The notes beneath the pieces were generated by a model. It had not been told where the DNA came from. It ran no database searches and saw nothing but the letters and a program-made list of their open reading frames with translations. A DNA stretch of 64,000 nt from Anaerolineales bacterium (GTDB taxonomy: Bacteria > Chloroflexota > Anaerolineae > Anaerolineales > Villigracilaceae), in assembly GCA_016789365.1 (NCBI GenBank), contig JAEURH010000003.1, forward strand, positions 1 to 64,000, in the 5' to 3' direction. Below, in pieces: positions 16,247 to 24,641 of the stretch. How positions within the stretch are numbered: position 1 is the stretch's first letter; every line of letters starts with the position of its first letter. The position numbers and the translations under genes were made by a program.

Positions 16247-17814
16247 TCAGCATCCTCCGCGAGGCGGAAGTGTAAATCGCCTACATGTTTGAAAATCGGA
16301 TTTGTCGCCAACGTGACAAATAACGGCGCAGGGGGGACGCGTCTCACTAAGTTGACACCTGCGTACAATTCCTGAGCATGGACATGCCCTTGCGGATTCG
16401 ATTTTGCTAACTCACGCAACACATGCACCACCAACTCATCAAATGGACGTTTCTTTTCCCAAGCAGGGTCTAAGGCTTTGAAGTCTGGTACATGAATCAC
16501 CATACGGTCATTAAATTCGGCTGTAATGGCTTGCTTCAACATCGCAAATACCAAACCGCCATCGGTACCGACAATAACCGTCCGCACCCAATCTTTCGAT
16601 GAGCGTTGAGTCTTTGCTTCCACAATCACTTCGCCAGGCACATTGCTTCTTTTAATATGCACCAACGAACCTGGGATTAATTGATGCGCTTTATACCATT
16701 CGCGTAAACCATACACATAACCATGCTCACGCACAACCCAAGCAGGGATTTTTTGTTTGGTCTTGCCATCTACCAATGTAAAACGCACACGCGGAGATTC
16801 ATACGCCGTTGGGAACAACTTGCGCGCCCGAGCAGACATAGGTAACGTGCCAGCCCGCAAATGTGGATAAATCAATGTAATGGTGAGTGAAGAAATACTC
16901 TCGTTAGAATCTTCTTCATCATGTGGAGTCAGTTCATCATCTAATTGCGCTTCGAGTGCCGCCATAGCAACAGTCATATCTTCGCGGTCATGTGGCACTT
17001 CAATATATTTTAATTGCGGCGGAACATCGCGCACAAAATCAGGTTCAAGCCGATGCAAACACCACAACACCTGTCCTGCCGCACCAACTTCATCAAAACG
17101 TGAATCATTTTGTAACGCGTAATTCAAAGAGAATTCAGCCAATTTAGGATTCACACCCGCAGGCAATTCAATATCTTTCATTAAGGCTTCGGTCGGCAAA
17201 GGTTCACCGCTCGCCATATCCAACGCGGCTTCCACTAAATTTAATTGCCCTTGATTAACATCCACTAACAAAGCACGTGGAAACCAACGCCCAGCAATTT
17301 TCACAAGACCATCATCGGCACTCAACGCGGCTTCGAGTGCTTTTTCAATGGCGTGACCATTCTCACTTAAAATCGCATTCGAGTTAATTTCACTGCTTTC
17401 AGAAGTAGCAATCGGCACATCGTTCAGATGATGCACTTCTAAACCAGCCGCAAACAGACGTTCGCTTTGGTCATCCATTTCAACCACAAGCACGTCAAAA
17501 CTCTTAACGGATGGATTCACACCTGCGCGCACCAATTTCACCTTGCCATGCTTCCAACCAACAGCAGGGAAAACCAAATCATCACCCACTGAATATTTTT
17601 CTTTTGGTAAAAATTTCTTCGCAGGGGTTTTCTTTTCACTTTCTTTTTGTGCTTGTTCAGCACGCACGCGCGCTTCAATAAACTCAAACGCGAGGTCGTG
17701 CGTGGTTAACGGCATCTCACGTTCAAAAAGATAAGTGTGTAAATTTTCAACGTCTTTTGAATTGACTTGAATATCGCGCCAATAATTTTCGGGTAAGTTA
17801 AATTCGCCTGTCAT
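16243..17814 (-). CDS. Conserved protein of unknown function (523 aa)
   Basis: A soluble 523-residue protein. Residues ~15-55 (LPLTTHDLAFEFIEARVRAE region) look like a helical helix-turn-helix-like unit. Residues ~70-130 (YSVGDDLVFPAVGWKHGKV, then VLVVEMDDQSERLFAAGLEVH) resemble a small beta-barrel as in Tudor or SH3-like nucleic-acid or peptide binders. The middle includes GAAGQVLWCLHRLEP; the C-terminal half is mixed alpha-beta and contains EWYKAHQLIPGSLVHI. I see no catalytic motif. It precedes and overlaps the 147-residue gene. A DNA- or RNA-linked role is possible but only inferred. Confidence 0.7.
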   Translation of the reverse strand: MTGEFNLPENYWRDIQVNSKDVENLHTYLFEREMPLTTHDLAFEFIEARVRAEQAQKESEKKTPAKKFLPKEKYSVGDDLVFPAVGWKHGKVKLVRAGVNPSVKSFDVLVVEMDDQSERLFAAGLEVHHLNDVPIATSESSEINSNAILSENGHAIEKALEAALSADDGLVKIAGRWFPRALLVDVNQGQLNLVEAALDMASGEPLPTEALMKDIELPAGVNPKLAEFSLNYALQNDSRFDEVGAAGQVLWCLHRLEPDFVRDVPPQLKYIEVPHDREDMTVAMAALEAQLDDELTPHDEEDSNESISSLTITLIYPHLRAGTLPMSARARKLFPTAYESPRVRFTLVDGKTKQKIPAWVVREHGYVYGLREWYKAHQLIPGSLVHIKRSNVPGEVIVEAKTQRSSKDWVRTVIVGTDGGLVFAMLKQAITAEFNDRMVIHVPDFKALDPAWEKKRPFDELVVHVLRELAKSNPQGHVHAQELYAGVNLVRRVPPAPLFVTLATNPIFKHVGDLHFRLAEDAE

Positions 17815-17955
17815 ACTCAGCCTTGTAATGAAGTTGCCCCAATGTGAGGCGCAGAAATTATACCTTACCTTGCAAAAGATGAGAACAGACTCAAAAAATC
17901 ACATCGTTTTTTCAGCAAATTCTCAACTTTCTAAATTACATTTGTAAAAATTAAC

Positions 17956-18009
17956 CGTCCCGCAGGTTGCTATCAATGAACTTGATTCCAAATCAAAACC
18001 TGCGGGACG
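17956..18009. repeat. Palindrome family CGTCCCGCAGGTT, copy 1 (54 bp)
   Basis: Perfect 13-bp arms, CGTCCCGCAGGTT (17956-17968) and AACCTGCGGGACG (17997-18009), flank an AT-rich loop. Two more copies with nearly the same arms and length, but unrelated loops, are at 26536-26587 and 61114-61167. This copy ends 19 bases before the next start codon. Confidence 0.92.
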
Positions 18010-18028
18010 TTGCTTATAAGGATATAAA

Positions 18029-18499
18029 ATGAAAAAATTTATCATTCCAATTTTATTGATGCTATTAATGATTTCCGCTTGTGCAACAGCAACGCCTCAA
18101 GCCACGCCGACGGCTGTTCCTGCTACTTCAACCTCTGTTCCGCCCACACAGACTGCCTTGCCAACAGATACATCTGTCCCCACCGCTGAAGCGACTCAGT
18201 CAAATGAAGTTGTTACAAGCAATATTAGTTTTACAAATCAAGTTTTGCCTATCTTTCAAACCTACTGCGTGGAATGTCACGGCGGAATCCGCACTCGTGA
18301 AGGATTAAACCTAGCATCGTATGATGGCTTGATGTTCGGCTCATTTAATGGAGTTGTACTTATCCCTAACAATGCAAATGAAAGCCTGCTTGTGCAATTA
18401 ATTCAACAAGGCGAAATGCCTAATCGCGGACCCTCTCCATCCAGTGCAGAATTACAAGCAATTATTGATTGGATTAATCAAGGTGCGATAAATAATTAA
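18029..18499 (+). CDS. Lipoprotein with a single c-type cytochrome (CxxCH) domain
   Basis: A 156-residue protein: lipoprotein signal (LLMLLMISAC, Cys18), a Thr/Pro-rich linker of ~35 residues, then a cytochrome-c domain of the type called PSCyt1 or cytochrome c-like in planctomycetes. The haem-binding site is CVECH (Cys80, Cys83, His84) and Met130 in GEMPNRG is the likely second axial ligand. It would be anchored outside the membrane and carry electrons or sense redox state. No cytochrome biogenesis or oxidase gene is adjacent. It appears monocistronic, with its own terminator. Confidence 0.85.
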   Translation: MKKFIIPILLMLLMISACATATPQATPTAVPATSTSVPPTQTALPTDTSVPTAEATQSNEVVTSNISFTNQVLPIFQTYCVECHGGIRTREGLNLASYDGLMFGSFNGVVLIPNNANESLLVQLIQQGEMPNRGPSPSSAELQAIIDWINQGAINN

Positions 18500-18518
18500 T
18501 TCACCTGACCTATTTTGA

Positions 18519-18551
18519 TATAAAGTGACTTCAAAATTGAAGTCACTTTTA
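18519..18551 (+). terminator. Intrinsic terminator of the cytochrome lipoprotein gene
   Basis: A 13-bp stem (AAAGTGACTTCAA) with a tight loop is followed by TTTTATATTTT, 20 bases after the stop. Confidence 0.8.
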
Positions 18552-18565
18552 TATTTTGCTTTATA

Positions 18566-19345
18566 ATGTTTGTAAACAACGAGCAAACAATGGACTCAAA
18601 TCAATTCCCCACACCTATCATCCAACCACAAAGAGATTCGCAAACTTTTAACTACTACAAATTTCCAGATGTTTCCTTCTGGCAAGATGACCCGACCACG
18701 CCACAAGGAATCAATTTTGTGAAAATGAGCAACCTCACACGCGGAGTCATCATCCGCGCGGGGCAAAATTTGTGGGAAGATAACGAATTCAAAATTTCAT
18801 GGAGAAACGCCAAACAAGCGGGAATGGCTCGCGGTTCGTATTGGTTTTATGACAGTCGTGCCAACCCCAAGCGTCAAGCCGAAAAATGGGTAGAAGTGAT
18901 GGGCAATGACCTTGGCGAAATGGAAATGTGGTGCGACTTTGAAGATAGATACGGTGGGCAATTTACTGGTTGGCGACATTGGTTTGACTTTATGGAACGT
19001 TTGCGAGTTTTATTACCAAACAAACAACTCGGCGTTTATACGGGCTTCTTTTATTGGCAAGAGTTTGCCGCAGGCGTAAGTTATTTTGGTCAATACCCGT
19101 TATGGATTGCATGGTACAACCCTACACCTCCGCGCATTCCATCCATTTGGAGAGATTGGCTGTATTGGCAATTTACAGATAATGGCGATGGAACATTATA
19201 CGGCGTGGAAAGCCTCAACATTGACTTAAACTATTTCAACGGCACCGAAGCCGATTTCTTAGCACGCTATCCAAGTTCACAAACGCAAGCAACATTAATT
19301 GCAACCTTTGGAAATGTGAAAGTGGAATATCGGAAAGTAAATTAA
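18566..19345 (+). CDS. GH25 lysozyme-like protein
   Basis: A 259-residue protein whose residues ~30-235 form a glycoside hydrolase family 25 barrel. The expected acidic residues appear in FPDVSFWQ and in MWCDFEDRY; SYWFYDSRANPKRQAE and DNGDGTLYGVES are also shared with the GH25 half of the protein at 53101-55551. GH25 enzymes cut the muramic acid-glucosamine bond of peptidoglycan. There is no signal peptide, so the export route, if any, is unclear. Translation may start at 18566 or at the ATG eight codons later (MDSNQFP). A small SH3-like protein gene follows. Confidence 0.82.
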   Translation: MFVNNEQTMDSNQFPTPIIQPQRDSQTFNYYKFPDVSFWQDDPTTPQGINFVKMSNLTRGVIIRAGQNLWEDNEFKISWRNAKQAGMARGSYWFYDSRANPKRQAEKWVEVMGNDLGEMEMWCDFEDRYGGQFTGWRHWFDFMERLRVLLPNKQLGVYTGFFYWQEFAAGVSYFGQYPLWIAWYNPTPPRIPSIWRDWLYWQFTDNGDGTLYGVESLNIDLNYFNGTEADFLARYPSSQTQATLIATFGNVKVEYRKVN

Positions 19346-19356
19346 ATCTTGCTCAA

Positions 19357-19409
19357 AGAGGGTCTGCGACCCTCTTATTATATAAATCGTTCGACGGTCA
19401 CAGACCGTC
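19357..19409. repeat. Pair of GGTCnnnGACC hairpins
   Basis: Two adjacent small palindromes have the same design: AGAGGGTC-TGC-GACCCTCT (19357-19375) and GACGGTC-ACA-GACCGTC (19393-19409). They lie 17 bases apart between the GH25 gene and the SH3-like gene. Neither has a T-tract. Confidence 0.75.
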
Positions 19410-19429
19410 TTAAAGCATAGGAGAATTGT

Positions 19430-19801
19430 ATGGCGCAATATAGTATGACACCTATCAACAATGGAACAAGATTACGAACCGACCATAATGTCTTTGCCAC
19501 AGTCATCAGGTCATATAATCGTGGTCAACTAATTGTAGGAGATGAAGTTTGGGAAGCAGTAGCAGATGGTCCCGAAGTCAAACGAGGCGATAAGTGGTTA
19601 CGGGTCACTTCTGTAGATGGAATCAATCTTACTGATAGAGGTTGGATGGCAATCATCCACAAAGGTGTAGCAGTGTGTAACAACTTTCAAGAAATTCCAG
19701 AACCGCCACCGCCCGCGCCAATGTTCCCTGAGTCATTTATCCTCACCGACCCAAGTGGTGCTAGAGCAGAATATGTGTTTGTGAGGGTGATTGAAAACTA
19801 G
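19430..19801 (+). CDS. Small protein with an SH3-like fold (unknown function)
   Basis: A 123-residue soluble protein. Residues ~10-75 (NNGTRLRTDHNVFATVIRSY, then GDEVWEAVADG, then GDKWLRVTSVDG and RGWMAIIHKG) follow the strand order of bacterial SH3 domains, which often bind cell-wall peptides. A proline-rich linker (PEPPPPAPMFP) leads to a short tail. There is no signal peptide. Position after a GH25 gene supports a wall-binding partner role; this is inference. AGGAGAA precedes the ATG at 19430. Confidence 0.65.
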   Translation: MAQYSMTPINNGTRLRTDHNVFATVIRSYNRGQLIVGDEVWEAVADGPEVKRGDKWLRVTSVDGINLTDRGWMAIIHKGVAVCNNFQEIPEPPPPAPMFPESFILTDPSGARAEYVFVRVIEN

Positions 19802-19813
19802 TGGCTATGTTAA

Positions 19814-22800
19814 TTATTTTTCTTTCAAAACAATAATCGCCACATCTTCAACTGCTTCTTGATTCCATTTTCCATTTTCTTGAGAATATTTATCTTTTAA
19901 TTTCGCCACCCGCTGGCGAGATTCTTCTTGCGTGCCGTTATGATTCAATACATAAGCAAATAAATGTTGACATAACTCATTTTGATTTTGTTCATCAGCC
20001 AGTAATGCAAGTGCCGAAAGAATATCAAGCATCAATTGCGCATCGCCAATTTGTTGGGCTATTTTCAATGCACTTAAGAATTTTATTTTTGCTTCACTAT
20101 AATCTTTTACAAGCAAACCTACATCACCTAAGCCTGCTAAGGCAACTGCTTCACCCCGTTGGTCATTGATTTTTCTTTTCAATACCAAACTTTCAGTTAG
20201 TAATTTTTCAGCAAGTTCATAATCACCTTGTCTGCCTGCTAACTTGCCAGCATTTCCAAGCGTTGTTGCCGCACCATGAACATGGTCTTGCGTTTTGAAA
20301 ATCTCACTGCTTTGAATGTAATAAGTTTGTGCTTCTGAATAATTCCCTTGTGCTTGCAATAAATTACCTAAATTATTTAACACCATCGCCGCACCAATTT
20401 CATCTTTCATAGTTTGGTAAGTTTCAAAGGCACGTTGAAAATAATTTCTGCATTGTTCATAATCGCCTTTTACTTTGGCGCAACTGCCTAAAAAGTTTAA
20501 TGAAAATGCCATACCGTCTAAATTTTGTTCACTTTCAGAAATTTGCAAACTCTCTTGTGCCAAATTCATTGCACGAACATAATCACCTGCATAGTAACTT
20601 GTTATTGCAAGTGAATCTAATACACGAGAAAGGCGTGAAGAGTCATTCAAAGAATCCAATAAAGTTGAGGCTTGCGTTAAGTCAGCGCCGGCTTTTTCTA
20701 ATTGACCAATTTGTGTGTGCATTCTGGCTTTGCGACTTAAGAGTTCAACAGTTAAACCATTTGCTTCGGCTTGTTCCCTTTTATTTGTAATTTCTAAAAC
20801 TTGCTCAAACAAATCTATACCTTCTTGAAACCAACTTTGCGCGCTATAAAAACTATGCAAAATTCCTGTGGTTTGTTCTAATTCATGCAACATATTTTTT
20901 TCTGCCGCATGTATCCAAGCACGATCAATGTTATCGCGTTCAGGGCGAATGGCATTGCGTTGTTCAGGAGATTCGCCATCACCAAGTTGAGTCAAAAATG
21001 TCAAATAATGAGATGTGTGTCTCGCAGAAACAGTTTCAAGGTCAGTGCTTGAAGCGGATAATTTCTCTGAGGCATATTGCAAAAGTAATGGATGAATATC
21101 ATAACGACCATCAATATGTTTTTGTAAAAGTGATTTATCAACTAATGTAGATAAAAGAATTTCTGCGCTTCCTTCTTGCGGATAATTGTTACTGCTATTT
21201 TGCAGTATCACAGCCTCAACTGCTTCGAGCGTGAAGCCGCCGCGAAAAATAGAAAGTTGCGCAAAAGTTATTTGCTCATCTACTGTAAGCAATGACCATG
21301 AACGTTCAAACACTGCCCGCAAACTTTTGTGACCTGCTGACATATCAGGATATGGACTTGCAAGAAAATCTAAATCAGTTTTGATTTGTTCAGCAATTTG
21401 TTCACAAGAATAATTTCGCATCCAAGCCGAAGCCAATTCAATGGCTAATGGCACCCCGTTTACCAAACGACAAATTTGCGCCACAGATTTTTTATTGGAA
21501 TCATCTAATGAAAAGTTTTGTTGAATTCTTTGTGCATTTTGTGAAAACAAAGCGACAGCACTATATTCTTGCCCAGAAAATTCATCTTCGGCAGGAACAT
21601 CCAAACCGCTGATGTCAAACACAATTTCATTAAACAAATTCAAACGCTCGCGTGATGTGATTAATAATTTGATATTTGAAGCCTCACGCAACATTTCAAC
21701 AATAAAAGCAATCGCCGTGCCAGATTCATTCATTAGATGTTCAAAGTTATCTAGCACGAGCAAAACTTCACGGTCTTTCAAAAAATTTAGTATTTGTTTT
21801 TGTAAAGGGTCTGTACCTTGAAATACGAAACCTATTGCTTCGGCAACCCGCAATGGAATTTCTTGTGCAGAATTAACAACCGACAAAGAAACAAAATAAA
21901 CTCCATGCAAAAATTGAGCAGGTTTTCTTTCGGTTAAAAAACGAGTCGAGGCAACCGCTAATCGGGTTTTGCCAATTCCGCCTGTGCCAACTAAAGTGAC
22001 TAAACGAGTTTGAGAATTAATGAATAAATTTTCAAGTTTTTCAATTTCATTTTTACGCCCCAAAAAACTACTTGAAAAATATGGCAAGTTGATAGTAGGT
22101 GGAAAATCAATTTGTTGTAAGCGTTGAAATAAATCTATGGTTGCGGAAGAAGGTGGAACATCTAAATCTTGTTTCAGTTTTTGTTTTAGATTCTGATAAC
22201 AGGTCAACGCTGCATTTTTTTGACCAGTTCGCATTAATGCCCACATTTGAGCCCGGCAGGCTTCTTCATCATACAAATCAAGTTTTTGCCAGCGAGTGGC
22301 TGAAAGTGAGGCTTCGGTATATTTTGCTTGACCAAGCTGAAAGTGAGTCAAGAGGCGGAAGCCTTCGCGAGCAAAGCGTTTTAAGCGTTCACGTTGCAAA
22401 ACTACCCATTCTTCAAAGCCTTGTCCATCTCGTAAATGAAAGCCTTCTAAAAAATCACCGCGATACAAATCTAATGCGGTTTGTAAAGCCAACGCATCTT
22501 CATCATTTTGCGGCATATGGGCTTGGTCTGGCAAGCCTAATTTTTTTAATTGCGTTTCAAATTCATCCACATCCAATTCAGCATCAGCATCATTATTGAA
22601 TGCTAACGAATCGCGCGTAACAACCAAATAAGCATCTAATTCTTTTCTTAATGAAGTGAGGCTGGTGCGTAAATTTGTTAGCCCTTGTGTAGAAGTTCTG
22701 TCTGCCCATAAAAGTTCTGCTAGTGTTTCGCGTGCAATTGGACGAGGATTGCAAGCCAAATATAAAAACAAAGCCTCTGACGCGCGCGAAGAAAATCCCT

Positions 22801-22867
22801 CAACTTTCTTTTTTCCTTTTTGAATCGCAACATCACCGAATAAAGTCAGTCGAAGTTTGGGTGGCAT
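19814..22867 (-). CDS. SARP/BTAD-type regulator with AP-ATPase and TPR domains
   Basis: A 1017-residue regulator. The N-terminal ~100 residues are a SARP-type winged helix (LRLTLFGDVAIQKG, then LLWADRTSTQGLTNLRTSLTS); the BTAD helical domain follows to ~260. The AP/NB-ARC-like ATPase has Walker A VGTGGIGKTRLA at about residue 296, a Walker B-like VLLVLDNFEHL and the GVPLAIELA motif. The C-terminal ~370 residues are tetratricopeptide repeats (LNFLGSCAKVKGDYEQC, LNNLGNLLQAQGNYSEA). Such proteins bind ATP, oligomerise and switch transcription in response to a ligand bound by the TPRs. It diverges, with a 44-base gap, from a small protein and a secreted repeat protein, its likely targets. Confidence 0.88.
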   Translation of the reverse strand: MPPKLRLTLFGDVAIQKGKKKVEGFSSRASEALFLYLACNPRPIARETLAELLWADRTSTQGLTNLRTSLTSLRKELDAYLVVTRDSLAFNNDADAELDVDEFETQLKKLGLPDQAHMPQNDEDALALQTALDLYRGDFLEGFHLRDGQGFEEWVVLQRERLKRFAREGFRLLTHFQLGQAKYTEASLSATRWQKLDLYDEEACRAQMWALMRTGQKNAALTCYQNLKQKLKQDLDVPPSSATIDLFQRLQQIDFPPTINLPYFSSSFLGRKNEIEKLENLFINSQTRLVTLVGTGGIGKTRLAVASTRFLTERKPAQFLHGVYFVSLSVVNSAQEIPLRVAEAIGFVFQGTDPLQKQILNFLKDREVLLVLDNFEHLMNESGTAIAFIVEMLREASNIKLLITSRERLNLFNEIVFDISGLDVPAEDEFSGQEYSAVALFSQNAQRIQQNFSLDDSNKKSVAQICRLVNGVPLAIELASAWMRNYSCEQIAEQIKTDLDFLASPYPDMSAGHKSLRAVFERSWSLLTVDEQITFAQLSIFRGGFTLEAVEAVILQNSSNNYPQEGSAEILLSTLVDKSLLQKHIDGRYDIHPLLLQYASEKLSASSTDLETVSARHTSHYLTFLTQLGDGESPEQRNAIRPERDNIDRAWIHAAEKNMLHELEQTTGILHSFYSAQSWFQEGIDLFEQVLEITNKREQAEANGLTVELLSRKARMHTQIGQLEKAGADLTQASTLLDSLNDSSRLSRVLDSLAITSYYAGDYVRAMNLAQESLQISESEQNLDGMAFSLNFLGSCAKVKGDYEQCRNYFQRAFETYQTMKDEIGAAMVLNNLGNLLQAQGNYSEAQTYYIQSSEIFKTQDHVHGAATTLGNAGKLAGRQGDYELAEKLLTESLVLKRKINDQRGEAVALAGLGDVGLLVKDYSEAKIKFLSALKIAQQIGDAQLMLDILSALALLADEQNQNELCQHLFAYVLNHNGTQEESRQRVAKLKDKYSQENGKWNQEAVEDVAIIVLKEK

Positions 22868-22911
22868 ATCTCTGAGCGTTTTCTAAGCGGGGGATTCATA
22901 TAGTTGGGGTT

Positions 22912-23151
22912 ATGACTAACCTAACCCAACTCTCAAATTATAGCACGCACACGCCTCACTCTTCGGGGAAACCTGTTTCTGTACGAGGATACCATGCCTT
23001 CCTCCTACGCGTTTGGTGTGAGGATGAAAACTCAACTTGGCGTGTGCAAGTGGATAACCCGCATACAAGCGAAACTTTTTTCTTTTCTAGCATAGAAAAT
23101 TTATTTGCATTTTTAGATGTGATTATTTCCAAAGAAAAAGAGGGAAAATGA
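22912..23151 (+). CDS. Small protein of unknown function coupled to secreted repeat protein
   Basis: A 79-residue soluble protein. The centre (YHAFLLRVWCEDENSTWRVQVDNP) reads as beta strands followed by a helix (SIENLFAFLDVII). Its stop overlaps the start of the next gene (ATGA), which supports real translation. It lies directly divergent from the SARP-type regulator. Similar 70-90-residue proteins occur beside large regulators in Chloroflexota, but I do not know a function. Confidence 0.65.
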   Translation: MTNLTQLSNYSTHTPHSSGKPVSVRGYHAFLLRVWCEDENSTWRVQVDNPHTSETFFFSSIENLFAFLDVIISKEKEGK

Positions 23152-24311
23152 AAGCGCTAACCAAATTTATACATGCGGTGCTATGCACATTATTGTTGAT
23201 TTGTTTTGCAACTCCCGCTCAAGCATCTAGCATCACCACAGTTGTGGATGACAGCGCAAACGTAGGCTCACATACATCTTTAGCAATTAATAGTGAAGGA
23301 CTGCCCGTCATTAGTTATCACGACATCACCAATGGCACATTGAAGGTAGCGATTTGCAAAGATGAAAAATGCAAGAGCAGAGTCATTTCTTCAATAGATA
23401 ATGACAAAGAAGTTGGGTTTTACACGTCTATTAAATTAAATAGTGATGATTTTCCAATCATCAGTTACTTTGACCAAACCAATGGCGACCTACGCCTCAT
23501 TATTTGCAAAGACAAATTTTGCCAAAAAACCATCATCAAAGTATTAGATAGTGAAGGGATTGTTGGTCAACATACTTCACTGGCGTTGAAAGATAATCTT
23601 ATTCCAGTCATTAGTTATTTTGACCAAACCAATGGCATTTTGAAATTAGCAGTCTGTCATGATGCCGATTGTAAAAACAAAACCATTACTATTGTTGATG
23701 AAAGTCAAAACGTAGGAGCAAGTTCGTCGCTAGCATTGTTAAACGACAATTTTCCTGTCATCAGTTATTTTGACCAATTCAATGGCGATTTGAAATTGAC
23801 AATTTGCTATGATATTTTTTGTGAAAACAAAAATATCATAACGCTAGATAGCAAAGGAAACGTCGGTGGTGATACATCACTCGCCCTGACAAAAAATGGT
23901 CATCCCATCATCAGTTATTGGGATGCTACAAACAGTGATTTGAAATTAGCGGCTTGCTTAAATCCAAATTGTTCTCAAAAAATAATCTCACGAGTAGATA
24001 GTGAAGGTAGTGTCGGTTTTAATACTTCACTAGTATTAAATAGCAAAGATTTACCCGTCATTAGTTATCTTAACAGCACAAAAGGGAATTTGAAAATATC
24101 TGTTTGCTCAAATATAGATTGTTCAACAAAAACAATTACAACATTACACAGCAACGGTCAATTGGGATGGTTCAATTCATTAGCACTAAATCAAAAAGGC
24201 TATCCAGTCATCAGTTATTATGACTTAAGCAATAATTACTTAAAAATATCAGTCTGTAGTAGCGCAACATGCACGAAAAAAACATTTGCCAATATTGATA
24301 ATTCAAATTAA
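23148..24311 (+). CDS. Secreted seven-repeat protein with a CX4C pair per repeat (propeller-like)
   Basis: A 387-residue protein with a signal peptide (LCTLLLICFATPAQA). The mature part is seven ~50-residue repeats of the form D-(S/x)-x-x-x-VG-x-x-x-SLAL...PVISYxDxTNGxLKLA-C-x4-C. Each repeat ends with two cysteines four residues apart (CKDEKC, CHDADC, CYDIFC, CSSATC), probably a disulfide per blade. Seven such units suit a seven-bladed beta-propeller; this is inference from repeat number and strand pattern. No catalytic motif is seen, so binding or display is likely. It is coupled to the preceding small gene and ends at a bidirectional terminator. Confidence 0.8.
   Translation: MKALTKFIHAVLCTLLLICFATPAQASSITTVVDDSANVGSHTSLAINSEGLPVISYHDITNGTLKVAICKDEKCKSRVISSIDNDKEVGFYTSIKLNSDDFPIISYFDQTNGDLRLIICKDKFCQKTIIKVLDSEGIVGQHTSLALKDNLIPVISYFDQTNGILKLAVCHDADCKNKTITIVDESQNVGASSSLALLNDNFPVISYFDQFNGDLKLTICYDIFCENKNIITLDSKGNVGGDTSLALTKNGHPIISYWDATNSDLKLAACLNPNCSQKIISRVDSEGSVGFNTSLVLNSKDLPVISYLNSTKGNLKISVCSNIDCSTKTITTLHSNGQLGWFNSLALNQKGYPVISYYDLSNNYLKISVCSSATCTKKTFANIDNSN
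23236..24290 (+). repeat. Seven ~150-bp coding repeats of the secreted protein
   Basis: The DNA shows seven imperfect units of about 150 bases. The most conserved words encode (V/I)ISYFDQTNG and LKLAxC (for example CATCAGTTA and TTTGACCAA near 23460, 23610 and 23760). Divergence between units is moderate, so they are old duplications rather than a fresh array. Confidence 0.85.
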
Positions 24312-24314
24312 AAC

Positions 24315-24346
24315 AAAAATACTCGTGATGTCTCACGAGTATTTTT
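24315..24346. terminator. Bidirectional terminator between secreted repeat protein and tRNA-fMet
   Basis: A 14-bp stem (AAAAATACTCGTGA, loop TGTC) with T-runs on both strands. It ends the plus-strand gene and lies directly behind the 3' end of the minus-strand tRNA. Confidence 0.9.
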
Positions 24347-24351
24347 ATCAG

Positions 24352-24423
24352 TAGCGGGGGCAGGACTTGAACCTGCGACCTTCGGGTTATGAGCCCGACG
24401 AGCTGCCACTGCTCCACCCCGCA
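24352..24423 (-). tRNA. Initiator tRNA-fMet (anticodon CAT)
   Basis: The minus strand reads GCGGGGTGGAGCAG at the acceptor and D-arm, has the three G-C pairs of initiator tRNAs in the anticodon stem (GGGCTCATAACCC) and a normal T-arm (GGTTCAAGTC). The base before the acceptor G and its partner give a T1/T72 mismatch, keeping the unpaired end that marks initiators, where C1/A72 is more usual. The D-loop is two bases shorter than in E. coli. CCA is not encoded. Confidence 0.93.
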
Positions 24424-24531
24424 TCGTTAATGAAGCCCGCCGATATTACCAAGTTTGCTACAAAAAGTCAAGCAAACTTATAAAAAATGTAAATTGATTC
24501 CTTCATCAAATAGTACTATGGATTAAAAGCA

Positions 24532-24571
24532 TTTGTTAAGATTTAGTGTATAATGCAAAAACCTTAACAAA
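24532..24571 (+). promoter_or_regulatory. Putative promoter/operator: TATAAT inside a 9-bp inverted repeat
   Basis: A perfect inverted repeat, TTTGTTAAG (24532-24540) and CTTAACAAA (24563-24571), brackets a consensus -10 box TATAAT (24549-24554). It lies 71 bases before the start of the pseudo-receiver regulator. A dimeric repressor bound here would cover the -10 box. No good -35 box is seen at the right distance. Confidence 0.45.
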
Positions 24572-24641
24572 CTTAAAAGCCCACCATTATTAATTTTAAG
24601 GTCATTAAGGTAAATCAAAGTCAGGTGTACCCAATTACATT

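Noticed and set aside
18566..19801. Prophage lysis cassette around the GH25 gene
   Set aside because: No holin, tail, capsid, integrase or terminase gene is near and the flanks are ordinary chromosomal genes.
24211..24417. Minus-strand frame with TRRSQVQVLPPLL
   Set aside because: This is the well-known false translation across a tRNA gene; here it reads through tRNA-fMet and the terminator.
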